A stretch of 64,000 nucleotides of DNA, from positions 1 to 64,000 of the forward strand of contig JBQHQH010000004.1 of the NCBI GenBank assembly GCA_052067355.1. The letters run 5' to 3'. A program made the translations under genes and the position numbers. Under the pieces are notes generated by a model that ran no database searches, was not told where the DNA came from, and saw only the letters and a list, made by a program, of their open reading frames with translations. Shown here piece after piece: positions 43,123 through 51,698 of the stretch. The stretch is from CABMKH01 sp040797625. Its GTDB lineage: Bacteria; Bacillota; Clostridia; Tissierellales; Tissierellaceae. Every line of letters starts with the position of its first letter. Position 1 is the stretch's first letter.

Positions 43123-43899
43123 TTAAACTTCATCTAGAAAAACAAAAGTAGGGATTCGCATTCCTTCATAAGTCGTATACAGTGTTTGTGAACAAACAGA
43201 AAAATACTTTTTGATATTTGTATCCGTCATTATCTCTTGTGCGGCTCCTTCTTGATAATAATCATCCCCTAACAAGAAGCATTTGTCTGCTATCCTAATC
43301 GCATGATTGGGATAATGGGTATTGATAATGCAAGATATGTTTTGTTCTGACACAAGATTCTTTATCAGTTTTAACAGCCTTAATTGATTGCGAAAGTCTA
43401 AATGTGCCTCTGGCTCATCTAATATTAGAAGCTGTGGTGAGTTTACCAATGCCCTTGCGATAAAAACAAGCTGTAGTTGACCACCACTTAATTCATTGCA
43501 ACGTTTATTACGTAAATCATAAATGCCAATACGATCTAAAATTTCATCTGATTTTTGATAATCTTCATTACGAGGAGCTGCAAAATACGAGTTATGACCT
43601 ACCTTCCCAAATACAACCATATCCCGTACAGAATATGAAAAGGAGGCTTTATGTGCTTGAGGAACATATCCGATTTCTCTAATGGGTTTGTTACTGTTAT
43701 TTTTCTGTCCGTTAATAATGGAATAGCCGCTTTTCCATTTCAATATTCCGGCAATACATTTAATCAATGTTGTCTTTCCAACCCCATTTCGTCCCATAAC
43801 AGCCATTGTTTCACCTGCATCCATTTTAAAATTAATATTCTCTAATATGGGCTTTTTTATGTTGTAATAAAAGGTTCCATCTTTGACCTCTAATAGCAT
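43123..43899 (-). CDS. FecE-type ABC ATPase
   Basis: The 258-residue ATPase has Walker A GRNGVGKTT, the Q-loop IGYVPQAHKA, Walker B LLILDEPEAHLD and the signature LSGGQLQLVFIARAL. QLQ in the signature, where QRQ is usual, matches a subset of iron-type importers. It is last in a five-gene operon and follows the permease at once. It should energise uptake of the ligand bound by the lipoprotein at 44925. Confidence 0.92.
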   Translation of the reverse strand: MLLEVKDGTFYYNIKKPILENINFKMDAGETMAVMGRNGVGKTTLIKCIAGILKWKSGYSIINGQKNNSNKPIREIGYVPQAHKASFSYSVRDMVVFGKVGHNSYFAAPRNEDYQKSDEILDRIGIYDLRNKRCNELSGGQLQLVFIARALVNSPQLLILDEPEAHLDFRNQLRLLKLIKNLVSEQNISCIINTHYPNHAIRIADKCFLLGDDYYQEGAAQEIMTDTNIKKYFSVCSQTLYTTYEGMRIPTFVFLDEV

Positions 43900-44922
43900 C
43901 TATATCCCTCCTTTGGATTGCCTATAAATTATTGCAAAGAAAGGGGCACCAATTAATGCAGTTAAAATTCCAATGGGTATTTCAGCTGTTGTCAGATTTC
44001 TTGCTATACTATCAACTAGTATCATAAATACTGCACCCATCAGGCAAGATACTGGTAGCAGCCTACCATGATTGACGCCTACAATTCTCCTGCATATATG
44101 GGGAATAACAAGACCAATCCAACCGATAATACCTGATACAGTTACACAGGCTGCAGTTACCAATGTGGAAAAGATAATTATATACCAGCGTGTACGCTCT
44201 GGATTGATACCCATTGTATAAGCATCCTCATCTCCAAGAGATAGTAGATTGATTTTCCAACGTAAAATCAGTAATCCTATGATGCCTATTGACGCTGGAA
44301 TAATTGCAATCTTTATATGAGTGTATGTGGTATTAGAGAAACTACCCATAAGCCAAAAGGTTATTGCAGGTAGTTTATCTCCTGTATCAGCCACATATTT
44401 TATAAGTGATGTAAGTGCATTGAAAATTGAGGATACTATAATGCCAGATAGTACAAGAGATAGGGTTTCACTCCTGCTCTGTCCATTTGCAAGAAAAAAG
44501 ACTAAAAGAATACTGGAAATTCCAAATACAAAGGGAAGCAGGGAGGAAAGCATACTGTCATCAGAAAAAAGTAGAATTCCCAAAGCTGCCCCAAAGCCAG
44601 CCCCTGCACATACCCCTAATAAGTCAGGGCTTACCAATGGGTTTTGAAATGTCCCCTGTAAGGCTGCACCGGATATAGATAATCCGGCACCCACCAATCC
44701 AGCCAACAATATTCTAGGTAGACGTACATTTATCAATACATGATCCATGATTTTAAGTGCATCATCATAGGTTCCATTGATACGATTTTTGATTACATTA
44801 CTAATATCTGATAAGCTCATTTCATATCTGCCAAAAATCATGGAACTAACTATTATTAGCACTAGCAAAATACTAAGTAGAATTATAGTTATTAAGTACT
44901 GATTTTTTTCACTTCTATCCAT
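43900..44922 (-). CDS. FecCD-type ABC permease
   Basis: The 340-residue permease has RLPRILLAGLVGAGLSISG, GTFQNPLVSPDLLGVCAGAG and GIIGWIGLVIPHICRRIVG, the standard family blocks. Only one permease gene is present, so a homodimer is expected (BtuC-like). It lies two bases after the binding-protein gene. Confidence 0.93.
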   Translation of the reverse strand: MDRSEKNQYLITIILLSILLVLIIVSSMIFGRYEMSLSDISNVIKNRINGTYDDALKIMDHVLINVRLPRILLAGLVGAGLSISGAALQGTFQNPLVSPDLLGVCAGAGFGAALGILLFSDDSMLSSLLPFVFGISSILLVFFLANGQSRSETLSLVLSGIIVSSIFNALTSLIKYVADTGDKLPAITFWLMGSFSNTTYTHIKIAIIPASIGIIGLLILRWKINLLSLGDEDAYTMGINPERTRWYIIIFSTLVTAACVTVSGIIGWIGLVIPHICRRIVGVNHGRLLPVSCLMGAVFMILVDSIARNLTTAEIPIGILTALIGAPFFAIIYRQSKGGI

Positions 44923-44924
44923 AT

Positions 44925-46058
44925 CTATCTGAGATCCCTTAAGCTTAAAATTGAGTCCATATCTTCCTCTATCAATGTGACATTATGCAACCTTTCATAA
45001 TATCCTTCTAATTCAGTATAGAATTCTTCTTCATTGTACAGTTCGGGATATGCTTTTGAGATTAACCACAATGGCATCAATGGAGAATCCGCACAAGGAG
45101 CACCCCATGAATAGGCTGTCTGTGGAATATCATAGATCTCTTGATCTTTCCAAGCTTTAAGGAGCGACCAGTCTTGTCCTTCAATGGTATTATTTAAATA
45201 TGCTTGTGCCGATACATTATGGAATACAAAGATTGTATCTGGATTCCATTCATAGATTTGTTCCATATCAACCTCGGCTGTTCCCTGTATATCTGTTGCC
45301 ACATTGACTATACCAGCCTTTTCAAAGAAACTTTCTGCATAAGCATCAAAGGAGCTGCTACCAGCAACAACCAATTTTCCGCTGACATTACTAAATACCC
45401 ACAAAGCACGTTTTGCTTCTCCTGTCTGCCTTGCCAAAATTTCTTCAACCTTTGCATCGAAATACTTCCATTCCTTTTCCAGACTTTCACTGTCTTCTAC
45501 CTCAAATATCTCACGTAGTAAATTGTCCCAAGCAACTGTTACATCCTTAGGGTCAGTTAAGCTAGGTGAAAAGAAGTTGATAATAGGAAGTCCAATATTT
45601 TCAAGATCTTTTCTCTGTATCTCACCATAATAAAGAATAATATCCGGGTCTAAGGCTAAAAGTGCTTCCGTATTAATAGAAAAGTCATCTCCAACAAATG
45701 TGGTTTCAACATCCCTGTAATTTGGGAACAGCTTATTCATTACATCTTCATTAGAATATACAAAGGCCTTTGAACTAAGACCTACAATCATATCAGTACT
45801 AGGTATGGTTTCGAGCAAAACTGAAGTAACCGGCGGAGTAATAACAACCACATGCTCAATTTCTGATACTGGAGGAATTTCAATTTCATGGCCTCCTAAA
45901 TCTGTTATCGTCCTTGCCTGTGATTGTATATCTTTATCTGATTCTTTATTTGTCTGCTCAGCATTGACTTCAGGCTGATTATTTTCTTGATATTTATCAT
46001 TATTACTGCAACCAGTCAATGACATAGCTAGTAATAAAAAAGTAATTTGTCTTTTCAT
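44925..46058 (-). CDS. Iron-complex/cobalamin-type substrate-binding lipoprotein
   Basis: The 377-residue protein has a signal peptide with lipobox SLTGC (cysteine near residue 17), an acidic Asn/Gln-rich linker and a class III binding fold: TITDLGGHEIEIPPVSEIEH, LALDPDIILYYGEIQRKDLE, YSWGAPCADSPLMPLWLIS. GGAGG precedes the ATG. It is third in the operon after a methyltransferase and a MarR gene. The PDxxxxY pattern is typical of metal-chelate receptors; the ligand is unknown. Confidence 0.9.
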   Translation of the reverse strand: MKRQITFLLLAMSLTGCSNNDKYQENNQPEVNAEQTNKESDKDIQSQARTITDLGGHEIEIPPVSEIEHVVVITPPVTSVLLETIPSTDMIVGLSSKAFVYSNEDVMNKLFPNYRDVETTFVGDDFSINTEALLALDPDIILYYGEIQRKDLENIGLPIINFFSPSLTDPKDVTVAWDNLLREIFEVEDSESLEKEWKYFDAKVEEILARQTGEAKRALWVFSNVSGKLVVAGSSSFDAYAESFFEKAGIVNVATDIQGTAEVDMEQIYEWNPDTIFVFHNVSAQAYLNNTIEGQDWSLLKAWKDQEIYDIPQTAYSWGAPCADSPLMPLWLISKAYPELYNEEEFYTELEGYYERLHNVTLIEEDMDSILSLRDLR

Positions 46059-46084
46059 CTTTTTCCTCCTATTTTATGCATTTT

Positions 46085-46537
46085 TCACACATGATTTTGA
46101 ATTAAGTTATTAGCGTGTTCTAAAAATCCCTTAATTGATTCTAATTGATCACTCGGTAATCCATCTAAATAATCAAATAGAGCTTTATCATGCTGATTGT
46201 GATATTCTTCGTGATATTTATAGGCCAACTGTCCCTTTTTTGTCAAAAACAGATTATGCCTCTTTCTATCTTCATCATCCTGCTCTTTTATTACAAGCTC
46301 TCGTTCTTCCAATTTGAGTAGAGTTTTATAGACAACAGCACGTGTAATGCCAAAACGCCTGGCAATCTCTGAGCTAAAAATACCAGGATAATCGCCAATC
46401 ATCTTTATAATGTGAATTTCACCACGATAAAAAGTCATATCCTCGCTCCCAAAATTCAATACATTGGTTCTGCTATTTGCAATATTCTCCGTAAGAGTAA
46501 TAAAAGAATTTATAACTTCATTTCCTAACCTCTCCAT
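46085..46537 (-). CDS. MarR-family regulator
   Basis: The 150-residue winged-helix protein has IHIIKMIGDYPGIFSSEIAR, RFGITRAVVYKTLLKLEERE and DDEDRKRHNLFLTKKGQLAY. It is the second gene of the operon, abutting the methyltransferase, and probably controls the operon promoter, where two GTATG-N5-CATAC palindromes lie in tandem. The inducer is unknown, possibly the imported compound or its methylated product. Confidence 0.88.
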   Translation of the reverse strand: MERLGNEVINSFITLTENIANSRTNVLNFGSEDMTFYRGEIHIIKMIGDYPGIFSSEIARRFGITRAVVYKTLLKLEERELVIKEQDDEDRKRHNLFLTKKGQLAYKYHEEYHNQHDKALFDYLDGLPSDQLESIKGFLEHANNLIQNHV

Positions 46538-47524
46538 TTATACCATCACCTTCTTATATAGATAGCCTTGAAATCGACCAGATTCAATTGAACAAACAAT
46601 TTGAAGTTGTGCCTTCTTAAGGGCTGTTTCAACCCTGCTTCTTGTTGGAGGTGGCTTGATTCCATTCATATAACCTGAAAGCCAAGCTAATATATTGTCC
46701 TGTGTATAGCCCTCTGTTTCTGAATATCGTCCTATTAAAAGGAGATATCCATCCTCCAATAGAGCTTCTGAAATCTTTGCCATGAAACCTTCCAAATCAT
46801 CTGTGGCAAAATCCAATATACCAGAAGCGATAATCATATCATAAGAGTCCCCTATATCATCAGTGTTAAAATCACCAGCCAAAGTTGAAACGCTCTGACC
46901 CATATTGTGTTTAGTAATAATCTTCTTAGTTGTAACTGCTACATCGGGAAATTCAAATACATAGGCTTGACTATTAGGAAAATTTTTGACAAATTCAATG
47001 GCCAATATTCCAGAGCCTCCACCTAAATCAAGAATTTTATACTGCCTAGTTGTATCTGTAAAGATAGTTTTGATTTCCGTGACAAAATTTTCCACCCGAC
47101 CAGTAGCATACATTTCAGGAACAGTAACTTCTGCTAATGTAGCAAAATCATATCCAATGCCTAACTGTTTTTCAGAACCATGTATAACTTTATTTCCAAT
47201 ATCAGAAAGTGAAGTCATGGTTTCTCGAAATAAAATTGTATGTCCAATATAATGAGGACTTTTTTTAGACAAATATTCTTGCCCCGTCTTAGTATTGCAA
47301 TAACTATTGTTCACCTTATCAATATAGCTGCATGATGAAAGCGCAAGTAAGAGTAGCTCTATATTTTTCTCATCATATCCTGTCTTATTGGCAATCTCCA
47401 TTGCCGTTGTTGGACTATCCAAATGAGAAAAAACATCTAACTTTATTGCTTCAAATAAAAGCTGTGCAGTTTGATATTGATTGAGAATTTGATAATATAC
47501 ATTTGGAGTAATATATTCACCCAA
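46538..47524 (-). CDS. SAM-dependent O-methyltransferase-type protein
   Basis: The 328-residue protein has an N-terminal winged-helix dimerisation part (about 15-100) and a class I SAM-binding domain with ILDLGGGSGILAIEFVKNFP, VFEFPDVAVTTKKI and IIASGILDFATDDLEGFM. This is the layout of the acetylserotonin/hydroxyneurosporene O-methyltransferase family. The start is TTG behind GAGGGTG. It is first in an operon with a MarR gene and a Fec-type importer, so it may modify an imported or secreted chelator. That role is inference. A GTTAG-N6-CTAAC dyad lies 22 bases upstream. Confidence 0.83.
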   Translation of the reverse strand: MGEYITPNVYYQILNQYQTAQLLFEAIKLDVFSHLDSPTTAMEIANKTGYDEKNIELLLLALSSCSYIDKVNNSYCNTKTGQEYLSKKSPHYIGHTILFRETMTSLSDIGNKVIHGSEKQLGIGYDFATLAEVTVPEMYATGRVENFVTEIKTIFTDTTRQYKILDLGGGSGILAIEFVKNFPNSQAYVFEFPDVAVTTKKIITKHNMGQSVSTLAGDFNTDDIGDSYDMIIASGILDFATDDLEGFMAKISEALLEDGYLLLIGRYSETEGYTQDNILAWLSGYMNGIKPPPTRSRVETALKKAQLQIVCSIESGRFQGYLYKKVMV

Positions 47525-47545
47525 TTTGACACCCTCTTTCTTTTA

Positions 47546-47561
47546 GTTAGCTCTCGCTAAC
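47546..47561 (-). promoter_or_regulatory. GTTAG-N6-CTAAC operator, copy 4
   Basis: GTTAG-CTCTCG-CTAAC lies just downstream of a TACTAT -10-like box on the minus strand and 22 bases from the TTG start. Bound protein would block transcription start. Confidence 0.7.
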
Positions 47562-47568
47562 TTTTATA

Positions 47569-47617
47569 GTATGTCAAGCATACAATAAAATCAATCGTAT
47601 GTCAAGCATACAATAAA
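47569..47617 (-). repeat. Two tandem GTATGTCAAGCATAC palindromes
   Basis: GTATGTCAAGCATACAATAAA occurs at 47569 and again at 47597, a period of 28 bases. Each holds the palindrome GTATG-N5-CATAC and, on the minus strand, a TTGACA. They overlap the promoter of the methyltransferase operon and are candidate sites for its MarR protein. Confidence 0.6.
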
Positions 47618-47839
47618 TTTATAGATATTTTTAGCAATCTTGCTCCCCTTCTCTGTTAGTTCAATATAACCACTATCATCTACTAATATATAGCTATCGT
47701 CCTTTAAAATTCCTATTGCACGACTTACACTAGGTTTGCTAAAGTTTAATTCCCTTGCTATATCTATAGATCTGACTTATCCATTACGCTTCCCCAAAAC
47801 CAAAATGGTTTCTAAATACATCTCTCCCGATTCATACAT
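47618..47839 (-). pseudogene. DtxR/MntR-family metalloregulator, broken
   Basis: From ATG 47839 behind GGAGG the frame reads MYESGEMYLETILVLGKRNG, then an in-frame TAA, then VRSIDIARELNFSKPSVSRA and LVDDSGYIELTEKGSKIAKN. This is the DNA-binding domain of DtxR-type iron or manganese repressors. The stop falls where relatives have a lysine or similar residue before VRSIDIA. The gene also ends early, running into the tandem palindromes near 47617, so the metal-binding and dimerisation domain is missing. Confidence 0.75.
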
Positions 47840-47964
47840 ATTTTTACCTCCACCTACTTTTATACGTTTTGTAAACTTAAATGAAAATTGAGGACTCCAA
47901 CCTCTGTATGGTACAATGTTTTTGCTAGAAAACAAATACCTCCCAGAAAGGATGAGGTAATTAA

Positions 47965-48267
47965 ATGATAATTGACGGGCATCCAAAAGAGAAAGAAGCA
48001 ATGGAGGAATTTCACCGAGGTAATAGAAGAGAGGGCTTGAAAATTCAAGACGAGTTTATCAAAGATTTACGTGATGCTATGAAAACACAAGACCATTGTT
48101 CATGTAAAAAGGCCTGCAAGTTCCATGGGAAATGTATAGAGTGTGTAGCAATACATAGGGCACATCAGGATCATCTTCCAAACTGTTTCCGAGTTATGGT
48201 GAATCAAAAAATTTTAAAAATATCTGAACTAACAGAACATACGATAATTGATGATTTAAAGAAGTAG
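47965..48267 (+). CDS. Cysteine-rich conserved protein
   Basis: The 100-residue protein contains the block CSCKKACKFHGKCIECVAIH followed by RAHQDHLPNCFR, with five or six cysteines and several histidines. It resembles the short CxC..CxxHGxCxxCxxxHR..LPxCF family found in clostridia. The N-terminal third is hydrophilic. GGATGAGG lies seven bases before the ATG. It probably binds zinc or an iron-sulfur cluster. The divergent neighbour is the broken DtxR gene. Function unknown. Confidence 0.7.
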   Translation: MIIDGHPKEKEAMEEFHRGNRREGLKIQDEFIKDLRDAMKTQDHCSCKKACKFHGKCIECVAIHRAHQDHLPNCFRVMVNQKILKISELTEHTIIDDLKK

Positions 48268-48322
48268 TACTTTCTTAGACAAAGAAACTGAAAGGATTTA
48301 CATTATTATTAGATATCAGCAT

Positions 48323-48362
48323 AATGGGAAGCAGAGATATTTTTAGCTCACCGCTTCCCATT
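48323..48362. terminator. Inverted repeat downstream of the cysteine-rich gene
   Basis: AATGGGAAGC (48323-48332) pairs with GCTTCCCATT (48353-48362) around a 20-base loop. Only a short T-tract follows on either strand, so its strength as a terminator is uncertain. Confidence 0.5.
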
Positions 48363-48458
48363 TGACATACCATCCTTCACAGCTTTCATCGTCTATAAAT
48401 TACAGATAGGATATTCCCGGTATACTTTTTATCTGTATTCAAAAGACTGTTGATTAAA

Positions 48459-49787
48459 CTAGCTAACCTTTTGCAACATGACTTTTTTGTACATATAAAA
48501 TCCTAACAAGTCTGACAAAAACCATCCCACAACAATAGCCCAGCAAACACCCGAAAAGCCCCTGATAGGTGCGAATGAATAGGCTAACAATACTCTTAAT
48601 CCTTGTGACACTATGGTCATCAAGATTGATATTTTAATGGCTCCAAGCCCCCTAAAAAATCCATAAAACATAACGATAAAGCCGAGCAATATATAAAATA
48701 GGGAAACAATTCTAAGATAACCAACACCGACAACTATTACCTCTGTTGCATCTTTATTTACAAAAAGAGTGATTAGGTTCGGAGCGAAAATAAATGCGAC
48801 AATGCTGACTACTGCCGATAGGATTATGATAATCATTGAAGTTGCACGAAATCCCTCCCGAATTCTTTCTGTTTCTCCAGCGCCTTTATTCTGTGCAGTA
48901 TACGTAGAAAAAGAATTACCTAGATCTTGCAAAGGGACATTGGCAACAGAGTCGATTTTGGAACAAGCTGCAAATGCAGCCATAACTGTTGAGCCAAAGG
49001 TATTCACCAATCCTTGAATAAGCATCATTCCGAAGCTGGAAATTGACTGTTGTAGTGCTGTCAATACGGAAAAAGTAGCGATCTTATTGAAAGCAGACGT
49101 GCTAAATATTAAATCTTTCCGTTCAAAATTCAGAAATTGTATTCGTTTTATTGTATAAATCCCACAGCCTACAGCAGCAAAACACTGTGTAAGTAGCGTA
49201 GCAATCGCTGCACCTGCAGTCCCCATGTGAAACACCACCACAAAGAGCAAGTCTAAAATGAGATTTAATATGCAAGAGGCAATTAAAAAATATAATGGTG
49301 TTTTTGAATCTCCGAATGCCCTTAATAGAAAGGAAAATGCATTATACATACCGATAAAAACAAAACCATAAAAAACATATTTTAAATAATCTGTAGCATA
49401 GACGGCGGTTTCCTTCGGCATTTGATAAAGATTGATAATCTGCGGTAAAAAGACTGATGTTACAACCGTAATCAATACGCTTACACAAAATAAAAATATT
49501 AAGGCAGTAGAAATCATTTTTTTCAGTTCATCGTACTGCTTGCCACCATAGAGTTGAGAAAAAATTGCCGAAGCACCCATAGCAAGTCCTAGTAAAATAG
49601 AAGTTATAAACATAGTTACAGCACTTGAGGAACCAACTGCTGCAAATGCATCTGTGCCTACAAATTTCCCTATTACAATTGCATCAATAATACTATAAAA
49701 TTGTTGCAATAAATCTCCGATAAACAATGGAATGAAAAATTTTAGAATAATCCGTGAAGGATTTCCTTTAGTCATATCAAGTTCCAT
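48459..49787 (-). CDS. MATE-family pump at the end of an iron-type import operon
   Basis: The 442-residue protein has twelve hydrophobic segments with MatE blocks DAIVIGKFVGTDAFAAVGSS and DLGNSFSTYTAQNKGAGETE. It follows the FecE-type ATPase gene by 14 bases behind GGAGG, in the same direction with no terminator between. It is therefore probably the fourth gene of that operon. A pump in a siderophore-type operon may export the apo-chelator or a metabolite of it; this is inference. Confidence 0.88.
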   Translation of the reverse strand: MELDMTKGNPSRIILKFFIPLFIGDLLQQFYSIIDAIVIGKFVGTDAFAAVGSSSAVTMFITSILLGLAMGASAIFSQLYGGKQYDELKKMISTALIFLFCVSVLITVVTSVFLPQIINLYQMPKETAVYATDYLKYVFYGFVFIGMYNAFSFLLRAFGDSKTPLYFLIASCILNLILDLLFVVVFHMGTAGAAIATLLTQCFAAVGCGIYTIKRIQFLNFERKDLIFSTSAFNKIATFSVLTALQQSISSFGMMLIQGLVNTFGSTVMAAFAACSKIDSVANVPLQDLGNSFSTYTAQNKGAGETERIREGFRATSMIIIILSAVVSIVAFIFAPNLITLFVNKDATEVIVVGVGYLRIVSLFYILLGFIVMFYGFFRGLGAIKISILMTIVSQGLRVLLAYSFAPIRGFSGVCWAIVVGWFLSDLLGFYMYKKVMLQKVS

Positions 49788-49801
49788 TTTTTTATTCCCT
49801 C

Positions 49802-50578
49802 CTAGTTCCCATTATTAGAGGACAGATATGTGATTGCTAAATCACCAGTAATGGGATTAGAGTAAATCTCACAATCTATTTCATAAACCTGTCTTATAAG
49901 TTCTTTCGTTAGCACTGCCTTTGGATTTCCTGAAGCTATGACCTGTCCGTCTTTAACTACGTAAAGAATATCGCAGTAAACAGATGCCATAGAAAGATCA
50001 TGTAAAGCTACAAGAACGCCAATATTTAATGATTTGACAACAGATAAAATCTGAAGTTGATATTTAATATCCAAATGATTGGTCGGTTCATCGAGGATTA
50101 GAAATTTAGGCTCTTGAGCAATTGCTCTGGCCAATATTACTCGTTGTTTTTCACCGCCAGATAATGTTAAATAGCTTCTGTCCGCATACTCCCCCAAGTC
50201 AACTCTTTCTAACGCATCAGCTACAATTCTATAATCCTCTATATTGTCAGATTCCATTAAGTGTTTGTGCGGTGTTCTCCCCATCATCACCATCTCGTGG
50301 ACAGTAAAATCAAAGCTCAATTCATTAAATTGTCCTACCACACCCATATCTTTTGAGATAACACGGGCAGATGATTTTAAAACATCCTTATCTCCTAGAA
50401 AGACAATGCCTTTCTGCGGTTTGATAACTTTATAAATACTTTTCAGCAAGGTAGATTTTCCACACCCATTTGGTCCAATGATTCCAACAAACTGTTTATT
50501 ATCCACTTTAATGCTGATGTCTTTTACAATATCTACACCCGCTAAGGTGACTGATATGTGATCTGCTTTTAAATTCAA
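49802..50578 (-). CDS. FecE-type ABC ATPase
   Basis: The start is taken as TTG at 50578 (MNLKADHISVTLAGVDIVKD) behind GGAGGGAG; the frame is open 33 codons further, within permease coding sequence. The 258-residue product has Walker A GPNGCGKST, signature LSGGEKQRVILARAI and Walker B FLILDEPTNHLD. One base separates it from the permease gene. It powers the importer of the ligand bound by the lipoprotein at 51699. Confidence 0.92.
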   Translation of the reverse strand: MNLKADHISVTLAGVDIVKDISIKVDNKQFVGIIGPNGCGKSTLLKSIYKVIKPQKGIVFLGDKDVLKSSARVISKDMGVVGQFNELSFDFTVHEMVMMGRTPHKHLMESDNIEDYRIVADALERVDLGEYADRSYLTLSGGEKQRVILARAIAQEPKFLILDEPTNHLDIKYQLQILSVVKSLNIGVLVALHDLSMASVYCDILYVVKDGQVIASGNPKAVLTKELIRQVYEIDCEIYSNPITGDLAITYLSSNNGN

Positions 50579-50579
50579 T

Positions 50580-51696
50580 TTATCTCCCTCCAAACCCATA
50601 GCTTTTTTTAACCAGCATATACATAAACACAGGTGCGCCAAGAAGTGAAGTAACGATGCCAATTGGCAGTTCTCCATTTGGAATTACTGTTCTGGCAAAA
50701 ACATCTGTCCACATCATAAATAAAGATCCGAAAAGAATTGCTGTAGGAACTAGTCGTTTATGATCCGACCCCACAACACTTCTTACAATATGAGGAATGA
50801 TAAGGCCTACAAACCCAATAATTCCGCAGGTGGAAACTAAAACACCTGTTACCACAGAGGAAATCACCATGTACAACCGTCTATAAAAATTTAAATTAAC
50901 ACCCAAGGTGATTGCGGTTTCTTCTCCCATTAGCATAGTGTTCATTACTCTTGATTGGAACAGGAAAAAGACTATTGCTGCAATTACCACCGCAGACACA
51001 AGAGGCAAAGTATCCCATTCTGCTGATGCCAGACTTCCCATTGTCCAAAAGGATACGGAACGTATGCCCTCTGAGTTTTTGGCGAAATAAATGATAAAGT
51101 TTGAAGAAGCACTGCATAGGGCATTAATTACAGTTCCCGCTAAAACTAGCTTGACAGAAGATGTTTTTCCTCCGATACTGGCAAGGCCCAAGACAAGTGC
51201 TGCTGCACCCAGCGCGCCAATAAATGACCATGATGCAACCCCGAATTCTCCGAGTATTCCTCCAGCTCCAAACCCAAGCATAATAGAGAAGGTTGCTCCT
51301 AAGACCCCTCCAGATGAAATTCCTAATATATAGGGGTCCGCCAAAGGGTTTTGTACGGAAGCCTGCATTACTACTCCACAAAGTGCCAGCCCAGCCCCCA
51401 TAATCATTGCCAACAAAACCCTAGGAAATCGGATTTGCCAAATAATATCCACAAACATACCGTTTATCAACTCACTAACATTACCAATTTGACACCCAGT
51501 CAGTTGATGTATCAATATTTTAAAGGATTGCTGAAAGGGTATAGATAGCTTGTCCAATGGATACTGAAATTACGACCGATACAACGACAGCAGCGAGTAA
51601 AATTATAAAAATTATTGAGAATGCAGACCGGTTTTGTAAACTATCTTTAAAAGTTTTCCGGGTATTCTTTTGTTCTCCTTTTTGTGTTGAAACCAT
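50580..51696 (-). CDS. FecCD-type ABC permease with a frameshift near the N-terminus
   Basis: The ATG at 51696 follows AAGGAGG at the expected place and encodes MVSTQKGEQKNTRKTFKDSL, then the first transmembrane helix (AFSIIFIILLAAVVVSVVIS) and VSIGQA. The frame then shifts near 51545. The rest, from a TTG at 51557, reads SIPFQQSFKILIHQLTGCQI, IRFPRVLLAMIMGAGLALCG, QNPLADPYILGISSGG and GIIGFVGLIIPHIVRSVVG. The joined protein matches the family along its length, so one or two bases are missing or extra. If real, the 325-residue product lacks TM1 and the importer may be impaired; a sequencing error is possible. Confidence 0.85.
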
Positions 51697-51698
51697 CC

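Noticed and set aside
47569..47617. Start of a CRISPR array (28-base period)
   Set aside because: Only two copies of a palindromic 21-base unit lie at a promoter, with no spacers and no cas genes.
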